NCBI RefSeq assembly: GCF_000381265.1
Contig: NZ_KB906253.1
Span: forward strand, 434,001 to 498,000
Direction of reading: 5' to 3'
Length of the DNA stretch: 64,000 nucleotides
Source of the DNA: Curvibacter lanceolatus ATCC 14669
GTDB lineage: Bacteria > Pseudomonadota > Gammaproteobacteria > Burkholderiales > Burkholderiaceae_C
Positions within the stretch are counted from its first letter, which is position 1. The number at the start of each line of letters is the position of its first letter. A model generated the notes under the pieces. The model searched no databases. It worked only from the letters and a program-made list of their open reading frames with translations, and was not told where the DNA came from. Shown piece by piece: positions 37,534 to 45,304 of this stretch. The position numbers and the translations under genes are program-made.

Positions 37534-39039
37534 TCAGGTCGAGGGCGTCGCCGGGGTGGGGTGGTAGCCCTCGGGGTGGAAGTGCCCGTTGGCGTCGCGG
37601 AAGGCGTGGGCGTAGTCGGGCCAGACCAGGGTCAGCCGGCCGCTGCGTGGGTCCACGTACCAGCTCTTGCAGCCACCGGCCAGCCAGACCGTGCCCTGGC
37701 TGCGCTGGTGCAGGGCGTCCATGTAGGCATCCTCGGCCTGGGCATCGGCCTCCAGCACCGCGATCTGTTGCTGGCGCATGTGGTCCAGGGCTTCGAGCAG
37801 GTAGTCGACCTGGGCCTCGATGATGTAGACCACCGAGTTGTGGCCCAGGCCCGTGTTCGGCCCGTTGAGGATGAACAGGTTTGGAAAGCCATTCACGGCG
37901 ATCGAATCGAAGGCTTGCATGCCCTGGTCCCATTGGGCATCCAGGCTGTGGCCTGCGCTGCCGAACACCCGCTTGGCAAACGGCGGTCGGGTGGCTTCGA
38001 AGCCGGTGGCCAGCACCAGCACGTCCAGCGTGTGGGACGCGCCGTTGGCAGCCACCCCCTGCGAGCCTTCCACGCGGGCCAGGGCCGAGGCCTCCAGCGT
38101 CACGTTCGGGCGGCTCAGGGCGGGGAAGTAATCGTTCGAGATCAGCAGGCGTTTGCAGCCCACCTCGTAGTCAGGGGTCAGTTTCTGTCGCAGCACGGGG
38201 TCGCTCACCTGGCGGGCCAGGTGGCCCAGGGCCAGGTCCTTGGCCTCTTGCAGGTAGCGCGGCACATTGCGGCGCTGGGCAAAGTTGTACTCGCCGTTCC
38301 AGAAGAACTCGGATCGCAGTGCGTGCATGCGTTCAGGGTCTCGGGCAAACAGGCGCTGTTCAGCGGCGGTGTAGGCGCGGTCGGCACGCGGAATCACGTA
38401 GGCGGCGCTGCGTTGGAACACCACCAGCTCGCTGGCCACTTCAGCCATCTGGGGCACGACCTGGATGGCCGAGGCCCCCGAGCCCACCACGCCGATGCGC
38501 TTGCCCTTGAGCTCGGCCTGGTGGTTCCAGCGGGCCGAGTGGAAGACCTCGCCGGTGAAGCTGTCCAGGCCGGGCACCTCGGGCAGGCGCTCGTCGGCCA
38601 GGTGGCCGGTGGCGGTGATCAGCACTTCGGCCTCGAAGTCGCCGTGGTTGGTTTCAATCACCCAGCGGCGGCACTCGGCCTGCCAGCGCGCCGCCAGCAT
38701 GTCGGTGCCGAAGCGGATGTGGGGCAGCAGGCCGCTTTCGCGGGCGCATTCGCGCAGGTATTGCTGGATCTCGGGGCCGGGCGAAAAAACACGCGACCAG
38801 TTTGGGTTGGGGCGGAAGGAGAACGAGTACAGGTGCGAGGGCACATCGCAGGCGCAGCCTGGGTAGTCGTTGTCGCGCCAGGTACCGCCCACGTCGGCAG
38901 CGCGTTCCAGCACCAGAAAATCGGTGTCACCGCGTTGGCGCAGGCGCATGCCCAGGCCCAGGCCGGCAAAGCCGGCGCCGATGATGATGAGTCGTGCCTG
39001 GCGCGAGGCGCTGTCAGGGGTGGAATGGGAGGAGGTCAT
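37534..39039 (-). CDS. Flavin-containing Baeyer-Villiger monooxygenase
   Basis: 501-aa FAD/NADPH enzyme inserting oxygen next to a ketone to give an ester or lactone. Seen: FAD Rossmann GAGFAGLGLGMRL, DYPGCACDVPSHLYSFSF, the BVMO fingerprint FTGEVFHSARW, the NADPH Rossmann GSGASAIQ and the late ATGFEATRPP. I chose ATG 39039 (MTSSHSTPDSASRQ); 24 extra residues from 39111 would overlap the preceding hydrolase gene. The alpha/beta hydrolase upstream (34 bp gap) could open the resulting ester, and the SDR before it could make the ketone. Natural ketone unknown. Confidence 0.94.
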   Translation of the reverse strand: MTSSHSTPDSASRQARLIIIGAGFAGLGLGMRLRQRGDTDFLVLERAADVGGTWRDNDYPGCACDVPSHLYSFSFRPNPNWSRVFSPGPEIQQYLRECARESGLLPHIRFGTDMLAARWQAECRRWVIETNHGDFEAEVLITATGHLADERLPEVPGLDSFTGEVFHSARWNHQAELKGKRIGVVGSGASAIQVVPQMAEVASELVVFQRSAAYVIPRADRAYTAAEQRLFARDPERMHALRSEFFWNGEYNFAQRRNVPRYLQEAKDLALGHLARQVSDPVLRQKLTPDYEVGCKRLLISNDYFPALSRPNVTLEASALARVEGSQGVAANGASHTLDVLVLATGFEATRPPFAKRVFGSAGHSLDAQWDQGMQAFDSIAVNGFPNLFILNGPNTGLGHNSVVYIIEAQVDYLLEALDHMRQQQIAVLEADAQAEDAYMDALHQRSQGTVWLAGGCKSWYVDPRSGRLTLVWPDYAHAFRDANGHFHPEGYHPTPATPST

Positions 39040-39073
39040 GGAGAAGGGATCCGGTTCTGAAGAGGTGGTGGGT

Positions 39074-39934
39074 TCAGGGGCGGGTGGCGGGGATGCGCGT
39101 GCCGGCGGCATGGGCGGTGGGGGCCCGGGTGAACTGGTCGATGGCGTGGAACAGCTCGGCCGGTCGCTCGAAGACCACGGCGTGGCCTGAGGCCAGCTCC
39201 AGGTAGCGGGCGTCCTCGATGGCGCCGAACAGGGCCTGGCTGTGTTGGCGAGGCACCATCTGGTCCTCGCTGCAAGCGATGACCAGGGTGGTGGCGCGGA
39301 TGCGCTCCACCAGCGCCGTGATGTCGACCCGGCTGTTCAGGGCCATCTGGCGGTCCACCCAGGGCGACAGGGGAATGGCGCTGGCCGCGGCCTGCATGTC
39401 GGTCAGGCTGCGCGCCTGCATGAAGGCCGGGCTGAAGGCGCAGAACGCCATGTACTCGCGCAGCACCTCAGTCTCACCCACGGTCTGGCGCAGGGTGCGC
39501 CAGACATGGTTGCGCAACTGCTGCTGCGTGTCGGTCTTGATCCAACCCGCCACCAGCAGCAGCTGCTGCACACGTTCGGGGTGCAGGCCTGCCGTGGCCG
39601 CCGCCACCACCGCGCCCAGCGAGTAACCCATCAAGGCAAAGGACTGGTCCGGGCCCAGCAAATGGCGCGTCACGGCCATCACCTGGGCGACCAGGTCTTC
39701 CACCGTCAGTTCAGCCTGCTCCTGCCCGGGGGCCGGGCTCAGATCCAGGGCGATCACGCGCTGGCGATAGGCCAGCATCGGAAACAGGTAGCCGAGATGG
39801 CTGTTGGTGTTGCCGGCGGTGCCGTGGATCAGCAACAGTGGCAGGCGCCCGCTGTCGTGGGGGCCGGCATCGTAGTAGGGCACGCGGGCGCCATCGATCT
39901 CGACGGCGCCGCTGGGTTGCAAGGCAATGCTCAT
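39074..39934 (-). CDS. Alpha/beta hydrolase (esterase/lactonase-like)
   Basis: 286-aa alpha/beta hydrolase: oxyanion region LLLIHGTAGNTNSH, nucleophile elbow GYSLGAVVAA, acid SEDQMVP and catalytic His in SGHAVVFERP. It sits between the SDR (112 bp) and the Baeyer-Villiger monooxygenase (34 bp) on the same strand. Hydrolysis of the ester or lactone made by the monooxygenase is the natural reading, though not proven by sequence. A hairpin-like CCCACCC/GGGCGGG element lies upstream near 39970-39990. Confidence 0.9.
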   Translation of the reverse strand: MSIALQPSGAVEIDGARVPYYDAGPHDSGRLPLLLIHGTAGNTNSHLGYLFPMLAYRQRVIALDLSPAPGQEQAELTVEDLVAQVMAVTRHLLGPDQSFALMGYSLGAVVAAATAGLHPERVQQLLLVAGWIKTDTQQQLRNHVWRTLRQTVGETEVLREYMAFCAFSPAFMQARSLTDMQAAASAIPLSPWVDRQMALNSRVDITALVERIRATTLVIACSEDQMVPRQHSQALFGAIEDARYLELASGHAVVFERPAELFHAIDQFTRAPTAHAAGTRIPATRP

Positions 39935-40046
39935 GGACGTTTTCCTTTTTGAAGGCGAAGTGATGCCTTCCCACCCTCAGGGCGGGCTGATGCATCGAAC
40001 GAGAAAAGAGAAAGGCGGGGCAAGCCCGCGTGGCTGGGTCGGGTGC

Positions 40047-40835
40047 TCAGTAGGTCGCGCGGCCACCCGAGAGGTCGAACACCGCCCCGGTGGAGAAGCT
40101 CACCGCCGGGCTGGCCAGGAACAGCACCATTTCGGCCACCTCTTCAGGCTGGCCAGCGCGGCGCATCGGAATGCGGTCCAGCAGCTGTTGTTTGAGCTCG
40201 GCGCTGAACCATTCGCTGTGCAGCATGGGCGAGTCGATCAGGGCCGGGGCGATGGCATTGACGATCACCCCCTGGGTGGCCAATTCCTTGCCCAGGGTCT
40301 TGGTCATGGCAATCACGCCTGCCTTGGCCGCCGCGTAGCCACCGCTGAGCGGGTGGCCTTCCATGCCAGCGGCCGAGGCCACGTTGACGATGCGGCCATA
40401 TCCCGCCGCCACCATGTGGGGCACCAGGGCTTTGCACAGGTAGAACTGGCTGCTCAGGTTCAGTGTCAGGTCGCGTTGCCAGTCGTCCAGCTCGATCTCC
40501 CACAGCGGGCGCATGGCGCTGCCGCGCCCGGCGTTGTTGATCAGGATGTCGAGTCGCCCAAAGTGCGCCAGCGCCTGGGTCAGCACCTGCGCTCCCAGCG
40601 CGGGGTCGCACACATCGGCCGCCAGGGCCAGGGCCTGGCCTCCCTGGGTCTGCAGCAGGCGGGCGGTCTCCTGGGCTGACGCGGCGTCCAGGTCCAGTGC
40701 CAGCACGGCGGCGCCGGCCTGGCTCAGGCGCAGGCAGCTGGCGCGGCCAATGCCACCCCCTGCGCCCGTCACCACCGCCACCTGGCCGGCCAGAGGGGCG
40801 GCTGTGCAAGGGGTCGTTTGCAAAGGGTCAGCCAT
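40047..40835 (-). CDS. SDR-family oxidoreductase
   Basis: 262-aa classical short-chain dehydrogenase: TGAGGGIGRA cofactor motif, NNAG, catalytic Ser in NVASAAG and Tyr-x-x-x-Lys in GGYAAAKAG, and a normal C-terminus (FSTGAVFDLSGG). It is the first gene of the minus-strand run leading to the hydrolase, monooxygenase, Bug and cyclase genes, and is divergent from the IclR regulator. Two copies of a palindromic operator lie in the 204 bp between them, one only 19 bp from its start. A secondary-alcohol to ketone step before the Baeyer-Villiger reaction is likely. Confidence 0.93.
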   Translation of the reverse strand: MADPLQTTPCTAAPLAGQVAVVTGAGGGIGRASCLRLSQAGAAVLALDLDAASAQETARLLQTQGGQALALAADVCDPALGAQVLTQALAHFGRLDILINNAGRGSAMRPLWEIELDDWQRDLTLNLSSQFYLCKALVPHMVAAGYGRIVNVASAAGMEGHPLSGGYAAAKAGVIAMTKTLGKELATQGVIVNAIAPALIDSPMLHSEWFSAELKQQLLDRIPMRRAGQPEEVAEMVLFLASPAVSFSTGAVFDLSGGRATY

Positions 40836-40854
40836 GGCACTTTCCCTTCATAAA

Positions 40855-40874
40855 AAGTCCGTTAAACGGAATAT
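40855..40874. promoter_or_regulatory. IclR operator copy 1 (SDR side)
   Basis: AAGTCCGTTAAACGGAATAT contains the palindrome TCCGTT A AACGGA (40858-40870). An identical 20-bp copy lies at 40998-41017. It is 19 bp from the SDR start, placed to block or steer that promoter. Confidence 0.75.
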
Positions 40875-40997
40875 AAATTCTGGGTTTTATCCATCTCAAA
40901 CAGCGGTGGTTCACGCTTTGTCTCCGTGCATTCACTATGATCAATGTCAACGATGTGAAAAATTCTAGGACAGGCGGTTCAGATGAATTCACTTAAT

Positions 40998-41017
40998 AAG
41001 TCCGTTAAACGGAATAT
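40998..41017. promoter_or_regulatory. IclR operator copy 2 (regulator side)
   Basis: Exact copy of the 20-bp element at 40855-40874, with palindrome at 41001-41013. It lies 22 bp before the IclR start ATG 41040. Paired identical sites in a divergent promoter suggest looping and autoregulation by the adjacent IclR protein. Confidence 0.75.
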
Positions 41018-41039
41018 CGAAAAAACAGGAGACCTTGCC

Positions 41040-41840
41040 ATGACGGATGCATGGAATGAAGACCCGGCCGAGGATGGCCAGAAGACCCAGGTGGTGACCC
41101 GGGTGGCCGAGCTGCTGTTGCGCATCTCGCGCGAAGGGCCGCGCGGAGCCCGCCTGAAGGACTTGGCACTGGACACCGGCATTGCGCGCTCTTCGGTACA
41201 CCGTCTGCTGGGCGAACTGTGTGCCGTCAAGCTGGTTCAGCAGGTGGCAGATCGCCGCTACACGCTGGGATCGGCGATGTTCTCGCTCGGTCTGTCGGCG
41301 CCCAGCCCGATACGTGACTTTCAGCGCCTGCGCGCCCTGGCCCAAGGGTTGGCCGACGAGTGCGGCGATGTGGTCTACCTGAGCCTGCGTCAATTCCACG
41401 GCGTGCATTATCTGGTGCGCGCCGAGGGCGACTACCCCATCCGCACCCACCTGGTGAGCGTGGGGGAGACCAAGCCCTTCACGGCCAGCTACTCGGGGCT
41501 GGCCTTGTTGGCCCACATGGACGAAGAGGCTCAGCGCCAGGCCCTGAACCGACTCGCCCTGGATGCCCCGGCCGATTGGATCCAGGCTCATCGAAGCCGA
41601 CTCGAGCGCAGCCTGCGTGAGCACCTGGCCGATGCCCTGCAACAAGGCTATTGCGCCGGGCCCAACACCGTGATGCCCGGTGTGGCCGGCATGGCCGCCG
41701 CCGTGCCCTCGCGCAGCCAGAAGCCCTACATGGCGCTGTCGATCTCGGCCATCGAGCACCGGCTCAACCCGGACCGCGTGCAGGCCCTGGCACCCAGCCT
41801 GCTCAAGACCGCAGCGCTGATGAGCGAGTGGATCGACTGA
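41040..41840 (+). CDS. IclR-family transcriptional regulator
   Basis: 266-aa regulator: N-terminal winged helix (ARLKDLALDTGIARSSVHRLLGEL) and C-terminal IclR effector domain (about residues 85-260, ending LSISAIEHRLNP...). AGGAG lies 8 bp before ATG 41040; an earlier in-frame ATG at 40983 sits upstream of the operator and would place the operator inside the gene, so I reject it. It is divergent from the SDR-hydrolase-BVMO run and followed 54 bp later by another SDR. Effector probably a small carboxylate or ketone-derived acid; unknown. Confidence 0.92.
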   Translation: MTDAWNEDPAEDGQKTQVVTRVAELLLRISREGPRGARLKDLALDTGIARSSVHRLLGELCAVKLVQQVADRRYTLGSAMFSLGLSAPSPIRDFQRLRALAQGLADECGDVVYLSLRQFHGVHYLVRAEGDYPIRTHLVSVGETKPFTASYSGLALLAHMDEEAQRQALNRLALDAPADWIQAHRSRLERSLREHLADALQQGYCAGPNTVMPGVAGMAAAVPSRSQKPYMALSISAIEHRLNPDRVQALAPSLLKTAALMSEWID

Positions 41841-41894
41841 CCCGCTCACGCTCTGCTTTTTGTTCTTCTTTCAACGACCACATCCCTTTTTTCC

Positions 41895-42743
41895 ATGAAC
41901 ACCCACTCTGCACCGGTTCTCGCCACTTCTTCCGTCACATCCGGGCCTTCGGCCATGCAGGCCCGCAGTCGCCCTGTGGCGGTGGTCACTGGCGGTCTGC
42001 AAGGGTTGGGGCGGGGCATCACGGTGCAATTGGCCCGCGATGGCTTTGACGTGGCCGTGCTTGACCTGGCCGACGCGGCCTCGGTACCGCTCGAATCATT
42101 GGCCGTGCCCGAGGCACCCGAGGCGCGCATCCATTACCAGCGCCTGGACATCGCCGATCTGGCTGCTCACGAGGCCGCGCTGGCGGCCGTGCAGGCCACG
42201 TTGGGCCCGCTCAGCTGCCTGGTCAACAACGCCGGGATCGCAGCCCGTCCGCTGACCGATCTGCTGGCGCTGAGCCCGCAAGCCTTTGATCGTTCGGTGG
42301 ACATCAACCTGCGCGGCACCTTCTTCCTGAGCCAGGCCTTCGCCCGGCACCTGATCTCCCACCCGGCCGCGGCAGGCAGCTACCGCAGCCTCGTCTTCAT
42401 CACCTCGATCGCCGCCGAGATGGCGTCACCCGACCGGGCGCAGTACTGCACCACCAAGGCGGCCCTGTCCATGGTCAGCCGCCTGTTTGCATTGCGCCTG
42501 GCCGCTGAGCAGATCCATGTGCACGAGGTGCGCCCTGGCTTCATGCGCACGGCCATGACGGCTTCGGCCGGCACCGAGGTGATCGATCGCTGGATGGAGG
42601 AGGGCCGCGTGCCCCAGCGCCGCTGGGGCACGCCCGAAGACGTGGGTCTGGCCGTCAGCACCCTGGCGCAGGGGCGTCTGCCTTACATGACCGGCCAGCC
42701 CTTGTGGGTGGCGGGTGGTTTGAACATCGCACAGGCGACCTGA
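41895..42743 (+). CDS. 3-ketoacyl-ACP reductase-type SDR oxidoreductase
   Basis: 282-aa short-chain dehydrogenase: TGGLQGLGRG cofactor motif, NNAGIA, Ser in FITSIAAEM, Tyr-Lys in QYCTTKAAL and a closing LWVAGGLNIA. It resembles the FabG-like reductases annotated 3-ketoacyl-ACP reductase, with a slightly long N-terminus; ATG 41955 (MQARSRPVAVVTGG) is an alternative start, and neither has a strong ribosome site. It follows the IclR gene by 54 bp and is probably cotranscribed with it. Converges with the aldehyde dehydrogenase gene. Confidence 0.9.
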   Translation: MNTHSAPVLATSSVTSGPSAMQARSRPVAVVTGGLQGLGRGITVQLARDGFDVAVLDLADAASVPLESLAVPEAPEARIHYQRLDIADLAAHEAALAAVQATLGPLSCLVNNAGIAARPLTDLLALSPQAFDRSVDINLRGTFFLSQAFARHLISHPAAAGSYRSLVFITSIAAEMASPDRAQYCTTKAALSMVSRLFALRLAAEQIHVHEVRPGFMRTAMTASAGTEVIDRWMEEGRVPQRRWGTPEDVGLAVSTLAQGRLPYMTGQPLWVAGGLNIAQAT

Positions 42744-42852
42744 TGGGGTGATCTGAAGGGGTTGGGGTGTCTGCGCGCGCGAGAGACGCTGCTGAGCGGC
42801 ACCCTGGCCGGGCCAGTGCGGCCCGGTGTGGCCTGGCCAGGGCTTGCGAGAC

Positions 42853-44304
42853 TCAGAACGGATAGTGGCGCGGGCCCGTTTGCAGCGTGATCCAGCGCAG
42901 CTCGGTGAAGGCCTCCATGCCGGCCCGACCGCCAAAGCGGCCCCAGCCGCTGCCCTTGACGCCGCCAAAAGGCATCTGGGCCTCGTCGTGTACTGTGGGG
43001 CCGTTGATGTGGCAGATGCCCGACTCGATGCGCTGCGCCACGCGCCAGCCGCGGGCCGTGTCACGCGTGAAGACGGCGGCCGACAGCCCGAAGGGGTTGT
43101 CATTGGCGCAGGCCACGGCCGCATCTTCGCCTGCCACCCGCACCACGCCCTTCACCGGGCCGAAGCTCTCTTCGCTGTACAGGCGCATCGCCGGCGTCAC
43201 ATGGTCGAGCACCGTGGCGGGCATCAGGGTGCTGTCGGCACGGCCGCCGCACACCAGGGTGGCGCCGTGGGCCAGGGCGTCGTCGATCAGGGCGTTGCAA
43301 CGGTCCACCGTGGCCTGGCCCACCACCGAGCCCAGCACGGTCGGGCCCAGGCGGGGGTCGCCCAGGGGCAGGGCGGCGGCGCGCGCCGCGAAGCGGGCCA
43401 CGAACTCGTCGGCCACGGATTCATCCACCACGATGCGTTCGGTGGACATGCAGATCTGCCCCGAATTGGCGAAGGCGCCGAAGATGGCGCCGTTGACCGC
43501 AGCCTCCAGGTCGGCGTCATCGAGCACCAGCAGGGGGGCCTTGCCGCCGAGTTCCAGCACCGAGGGCTTGAGGTACTTGGCGCAGGTGGCGGCAATGATC
43601 TTGCCCACATGGGTGGAGCCGGTGAAGTTGACGCGCTTGACCGCGGGGTGGGCGATCAGGGCCTCGACCACGGTGGCGGCGTCGGCCGGTGCATTGGTCA
43701 CAAAGTTGACCACCCCCGGGGGCAGGCCTGCCTCCTGCAGGGCCTGGATGATCAGTCCGTGCGTGGCCGGGCACAGCTCGCTGCCCTTGAGCACCACGGT
43801 GTTGCCCATGGCGAGCGGCACGGCGATGGCGCGCACGCCCAGGATCACCGGCGCGTTCCAGGGCGCGATGCCCAGCACCACGCCGGCCGGCTGGCGCACC
43901 GCGGTGGCCAGACTGCCCGGCAGGTCGGAGGGGATCAGCTCGCCGCTGACCTGGGTGGTCAGGGCGGCGGCTTCCAGCAGCATGTCGGCCGCCAGATGCA
44001 CATTGAAGCCCGCCCACAGGCCGGAGGCGCCGGTTTCGCGGGCCATGGCCTGGGCAAAGGCATCGCCCTGGGCCTCCAGAGCGACGGCGGCCTTCATCAG
44101 CAGCTTGCGTCGCTCGCCCGGGCCCATCGCGGCCCAGGCCGGGAAGGCCTTGGCGGCGGCATCGGCGGCAGAGCGGGCGTCGGCGGCGCTGGCCGCCGGG
44201 GCAGTGGTGGCCAGCGAGCCATCCAGCGGGTTCAGTCGTTCAAAGGTGCTGCCGTCAGCGGCGGCCACGGTCTGGCCATCGATCAGCATGGAAATGGTGT
44301 TCAT
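42853..44304 (-). CDS. Aromatic aldehyde dehydrogenase (vanillin/salicylaldehyde type)
   Basis: 483-aa NAD(P)-dependent aldehyde dehydrogenase with catalytic Cys285 in SGQICMSTERI, the Glu motif LELGGKAP and a C-terminal signature HINGPTVHDEAQMPFGG shared with vanillin and salicylaldehyde dehydrogenases. It follows the coniferyl-alcohol-dehydrogenase-like SDR by 24 bp. Together they would convert an aromatic alcohol to aldehyde and then to the acid. Control by the sigma-54 promoter at 45146-45161 is expected through readthrough from the first gene. Confidence 0.92.
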   Translation of the reverse strand: MNTISMLIDGQTVAAADGSTFERLNPLDGSLATTAPAASAADARSAADAAAKAFPAWAAMGPGERRKLLMKAAVALEAQGDAFAQAMARETGASGLWAGFNVHLAADMLLEAAALTTQVSGELIPSDLPGSLATAVRQPAGVVLGIAPWNAPVILGVRAIAVPLAMGNTVVLKGSELCPATHGLIIQALQEAGLPPGVVNFVTNAPADAATVVEALIAHPAVKRVNFTGSTHVGKIIAATCAKYLKPSVLELGGKAPLLVLDDADLEAAVNGAIFGAFANSGQICMSTERIVVDESVADEFVARFAARAAALPLGDPRLGPTVLGSVVGQATVDRCNALIDDALAHGATLVCGGRADSTLMPATVLDHVTPAMRLYSEESFGPVKGVVRVAGEDAAVACANDNPFGLSAAVFTRDTARGWRVAQRIESGICHINGPTVHDEAQMPFGGVKGSGWGRFGGRAGMEAFTELRWITLQTGPRHYPF

Positions 44305-44328
44305 GTCGGGGTTTCCTGTTTCGGCGGC

Positions 44329-45102
44329 TCAGAGCCCGTTCATCTGGCACAGCACGTTGGCGTACATGCCGCCATCGGTGGGGATGTTGGTGCCACGGAT
44401 CCAGCCCGAGGCGTCGGACAGCAAGAAGGCCACCACGGGGGCGATGTCGGCCGGGGTGCCGGGGCGGTCCATGGTGCGCATGTCCTCTTCGGCGCGCGCG
44501 CCCAGGGTCTCGATGAAGTCCTGCAGGATGGGGGTGTCGACCGGCCCCGGGCTCACGGCGTTCATGCGGATGCCCCGGGCGCGCCAGGTCCAGCGGTTCT
44601 GCAGGGTCCAGCCAATCAGCGCCTCCTTCGAGAAGAAGTAGCTGCGCGCGCCCTCGATGCCATGCTGCTGACAGAACGCATCCACTTCGTCAAAGCCCAG
44701 GCCGTCGCTGGCCAGGATGGTGTCCTTGGCATCGGCCCAGCCCAGGCCGGCCAGCGATGCCAGGTTGACGATGGCGGCCCCATCGGCCAGCTTGGGCAGC
44801 AACTGGGTGGTCAGGTACTTGAGGCCGACCAGGTTCACCCGCAGCACGGCGGGTGCCGGGCGGGTGGGGGGCAGACCGGCAATGTTGGCCAGGCCGTTCA
44901 GCCCCTGGGGCAGGGCGGAGACCAGCGCATCGATCGAGTCCTGGCGCGACAGATCAGCCTGCACAAACTGGCCCGAGAACTGGGCTGGGCGCTGGATGTC
45001 CACGCCGATGACCTCGGCCCCCTGCCGGGTCAGCAGGGCGGCGGTGGCGGCGCCGATGCCCGATGCGGCGCCGGTGACGATGATTTTCTTGTCTTCAAGC
45101 AT
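44329..45102 (-). CDS. Coniferyl-alcohol dehydrogenase-like SDR
   Basis: 257-aa SDR close in layout to CalA of eugenol-degrading pseudomonads: short N-terminal TGAASGIGAAT, compact centre with NIAGLP in place of NNAG, active-site SYFFSKEALIGW and MNAVSPGPVDTPIL. Expected reaction: NAD-dependent oxidation of coniferyl-type aromatic alcohol to aldehyde. I chose ATG 45102 (MLEDKKIIVTGA); the longer frame covers the sigma-54 promoter. It is the first gene of a two-gene operon with the aldehyde dehydrogenase. True substrate may be another benzylic or cinnamyl alcohol. Confidence 0.88.
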   Translation of the reverse strand: MLEDKKIIVTGAASGIGAATAALLTRQGAEVIGVDIQRPAQFSGQFVQADLSRQDSIDALVSALPQGLNGLANIAGLPPTRPAPAVLRVNLVGLKYLTTQLLPKLADGAAIVNLASLAGLGWADAKDTILASDGLGFDEVDAFCQQHGIEGARSYFFSKEALIGWTLQNRWTWRARGIRMNAVSPGPVDTPILQDFIETLGARAEEDMRTMDRPGTPADIAPVVAFLLSDASGWIRGTNIPTDGGMYANVLCQMNGL

Positions 45103-45145
45103 GATTGACTCCGTTGTCGTGATGAAAAGAATGCGTGGACTGCAT

Positions 45146-45161
45146 TGCAATCGCGGTGCCA
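45146..45161 (-). promoter_or_regulatory. Sigma-54 (-24/-12) promoter
   Basis: On the minus strand TGGCAC CGCGA TTGCA fits the sigma-54 consensus exactly (TGGCAC-N5-TTGCA). It lies 43 bp before the coniferyl-alcohol-dehydrogenase-like gene and divergent from a sigma-54 activator gene, so the pairing is strongly supported. Confidence 0.85.
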
Positions 45162-45243
45162 GTTCTGGCTGCGAAAAAAGTCGTTCCAATTCAAGGGCTT
45201 GTCGAAGGTGATCCGCAGAAACCCTGAATCAATACCCGTTTGC

Positions 45244-45265
45244 TTGATTAAAATTTAATGATCAA
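45244..45265. promoter_or_regulatory. Candidate upstream activating sequence for the XylR/DmpR-like activator
   Basis: TTGATTA ... TGATCAA, a 22-bp imperfect inverted repeat (6 of 7 arm positions pair), with another GATCAA at 45271-45276. XylR/DmpR sites have TTGAtCAA-type arms. The element is about 83 bp upstream of the -24 box, a normal distance for looping. Confidence 0.5.
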
Positions 45266-45304
45266 AAATAGATCAATGACGCTGCTTGACCCGGCGCTGT
45301 CGCC

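Noticed and set aside
42826-45108. 760-codon open frame on the plus strand opposite the aldehyde dehydrogenase and SDR genes
   Set aside because: Antisense shadow with repetitive Gly/His/Gln content and no ribosome site or family resemblance.
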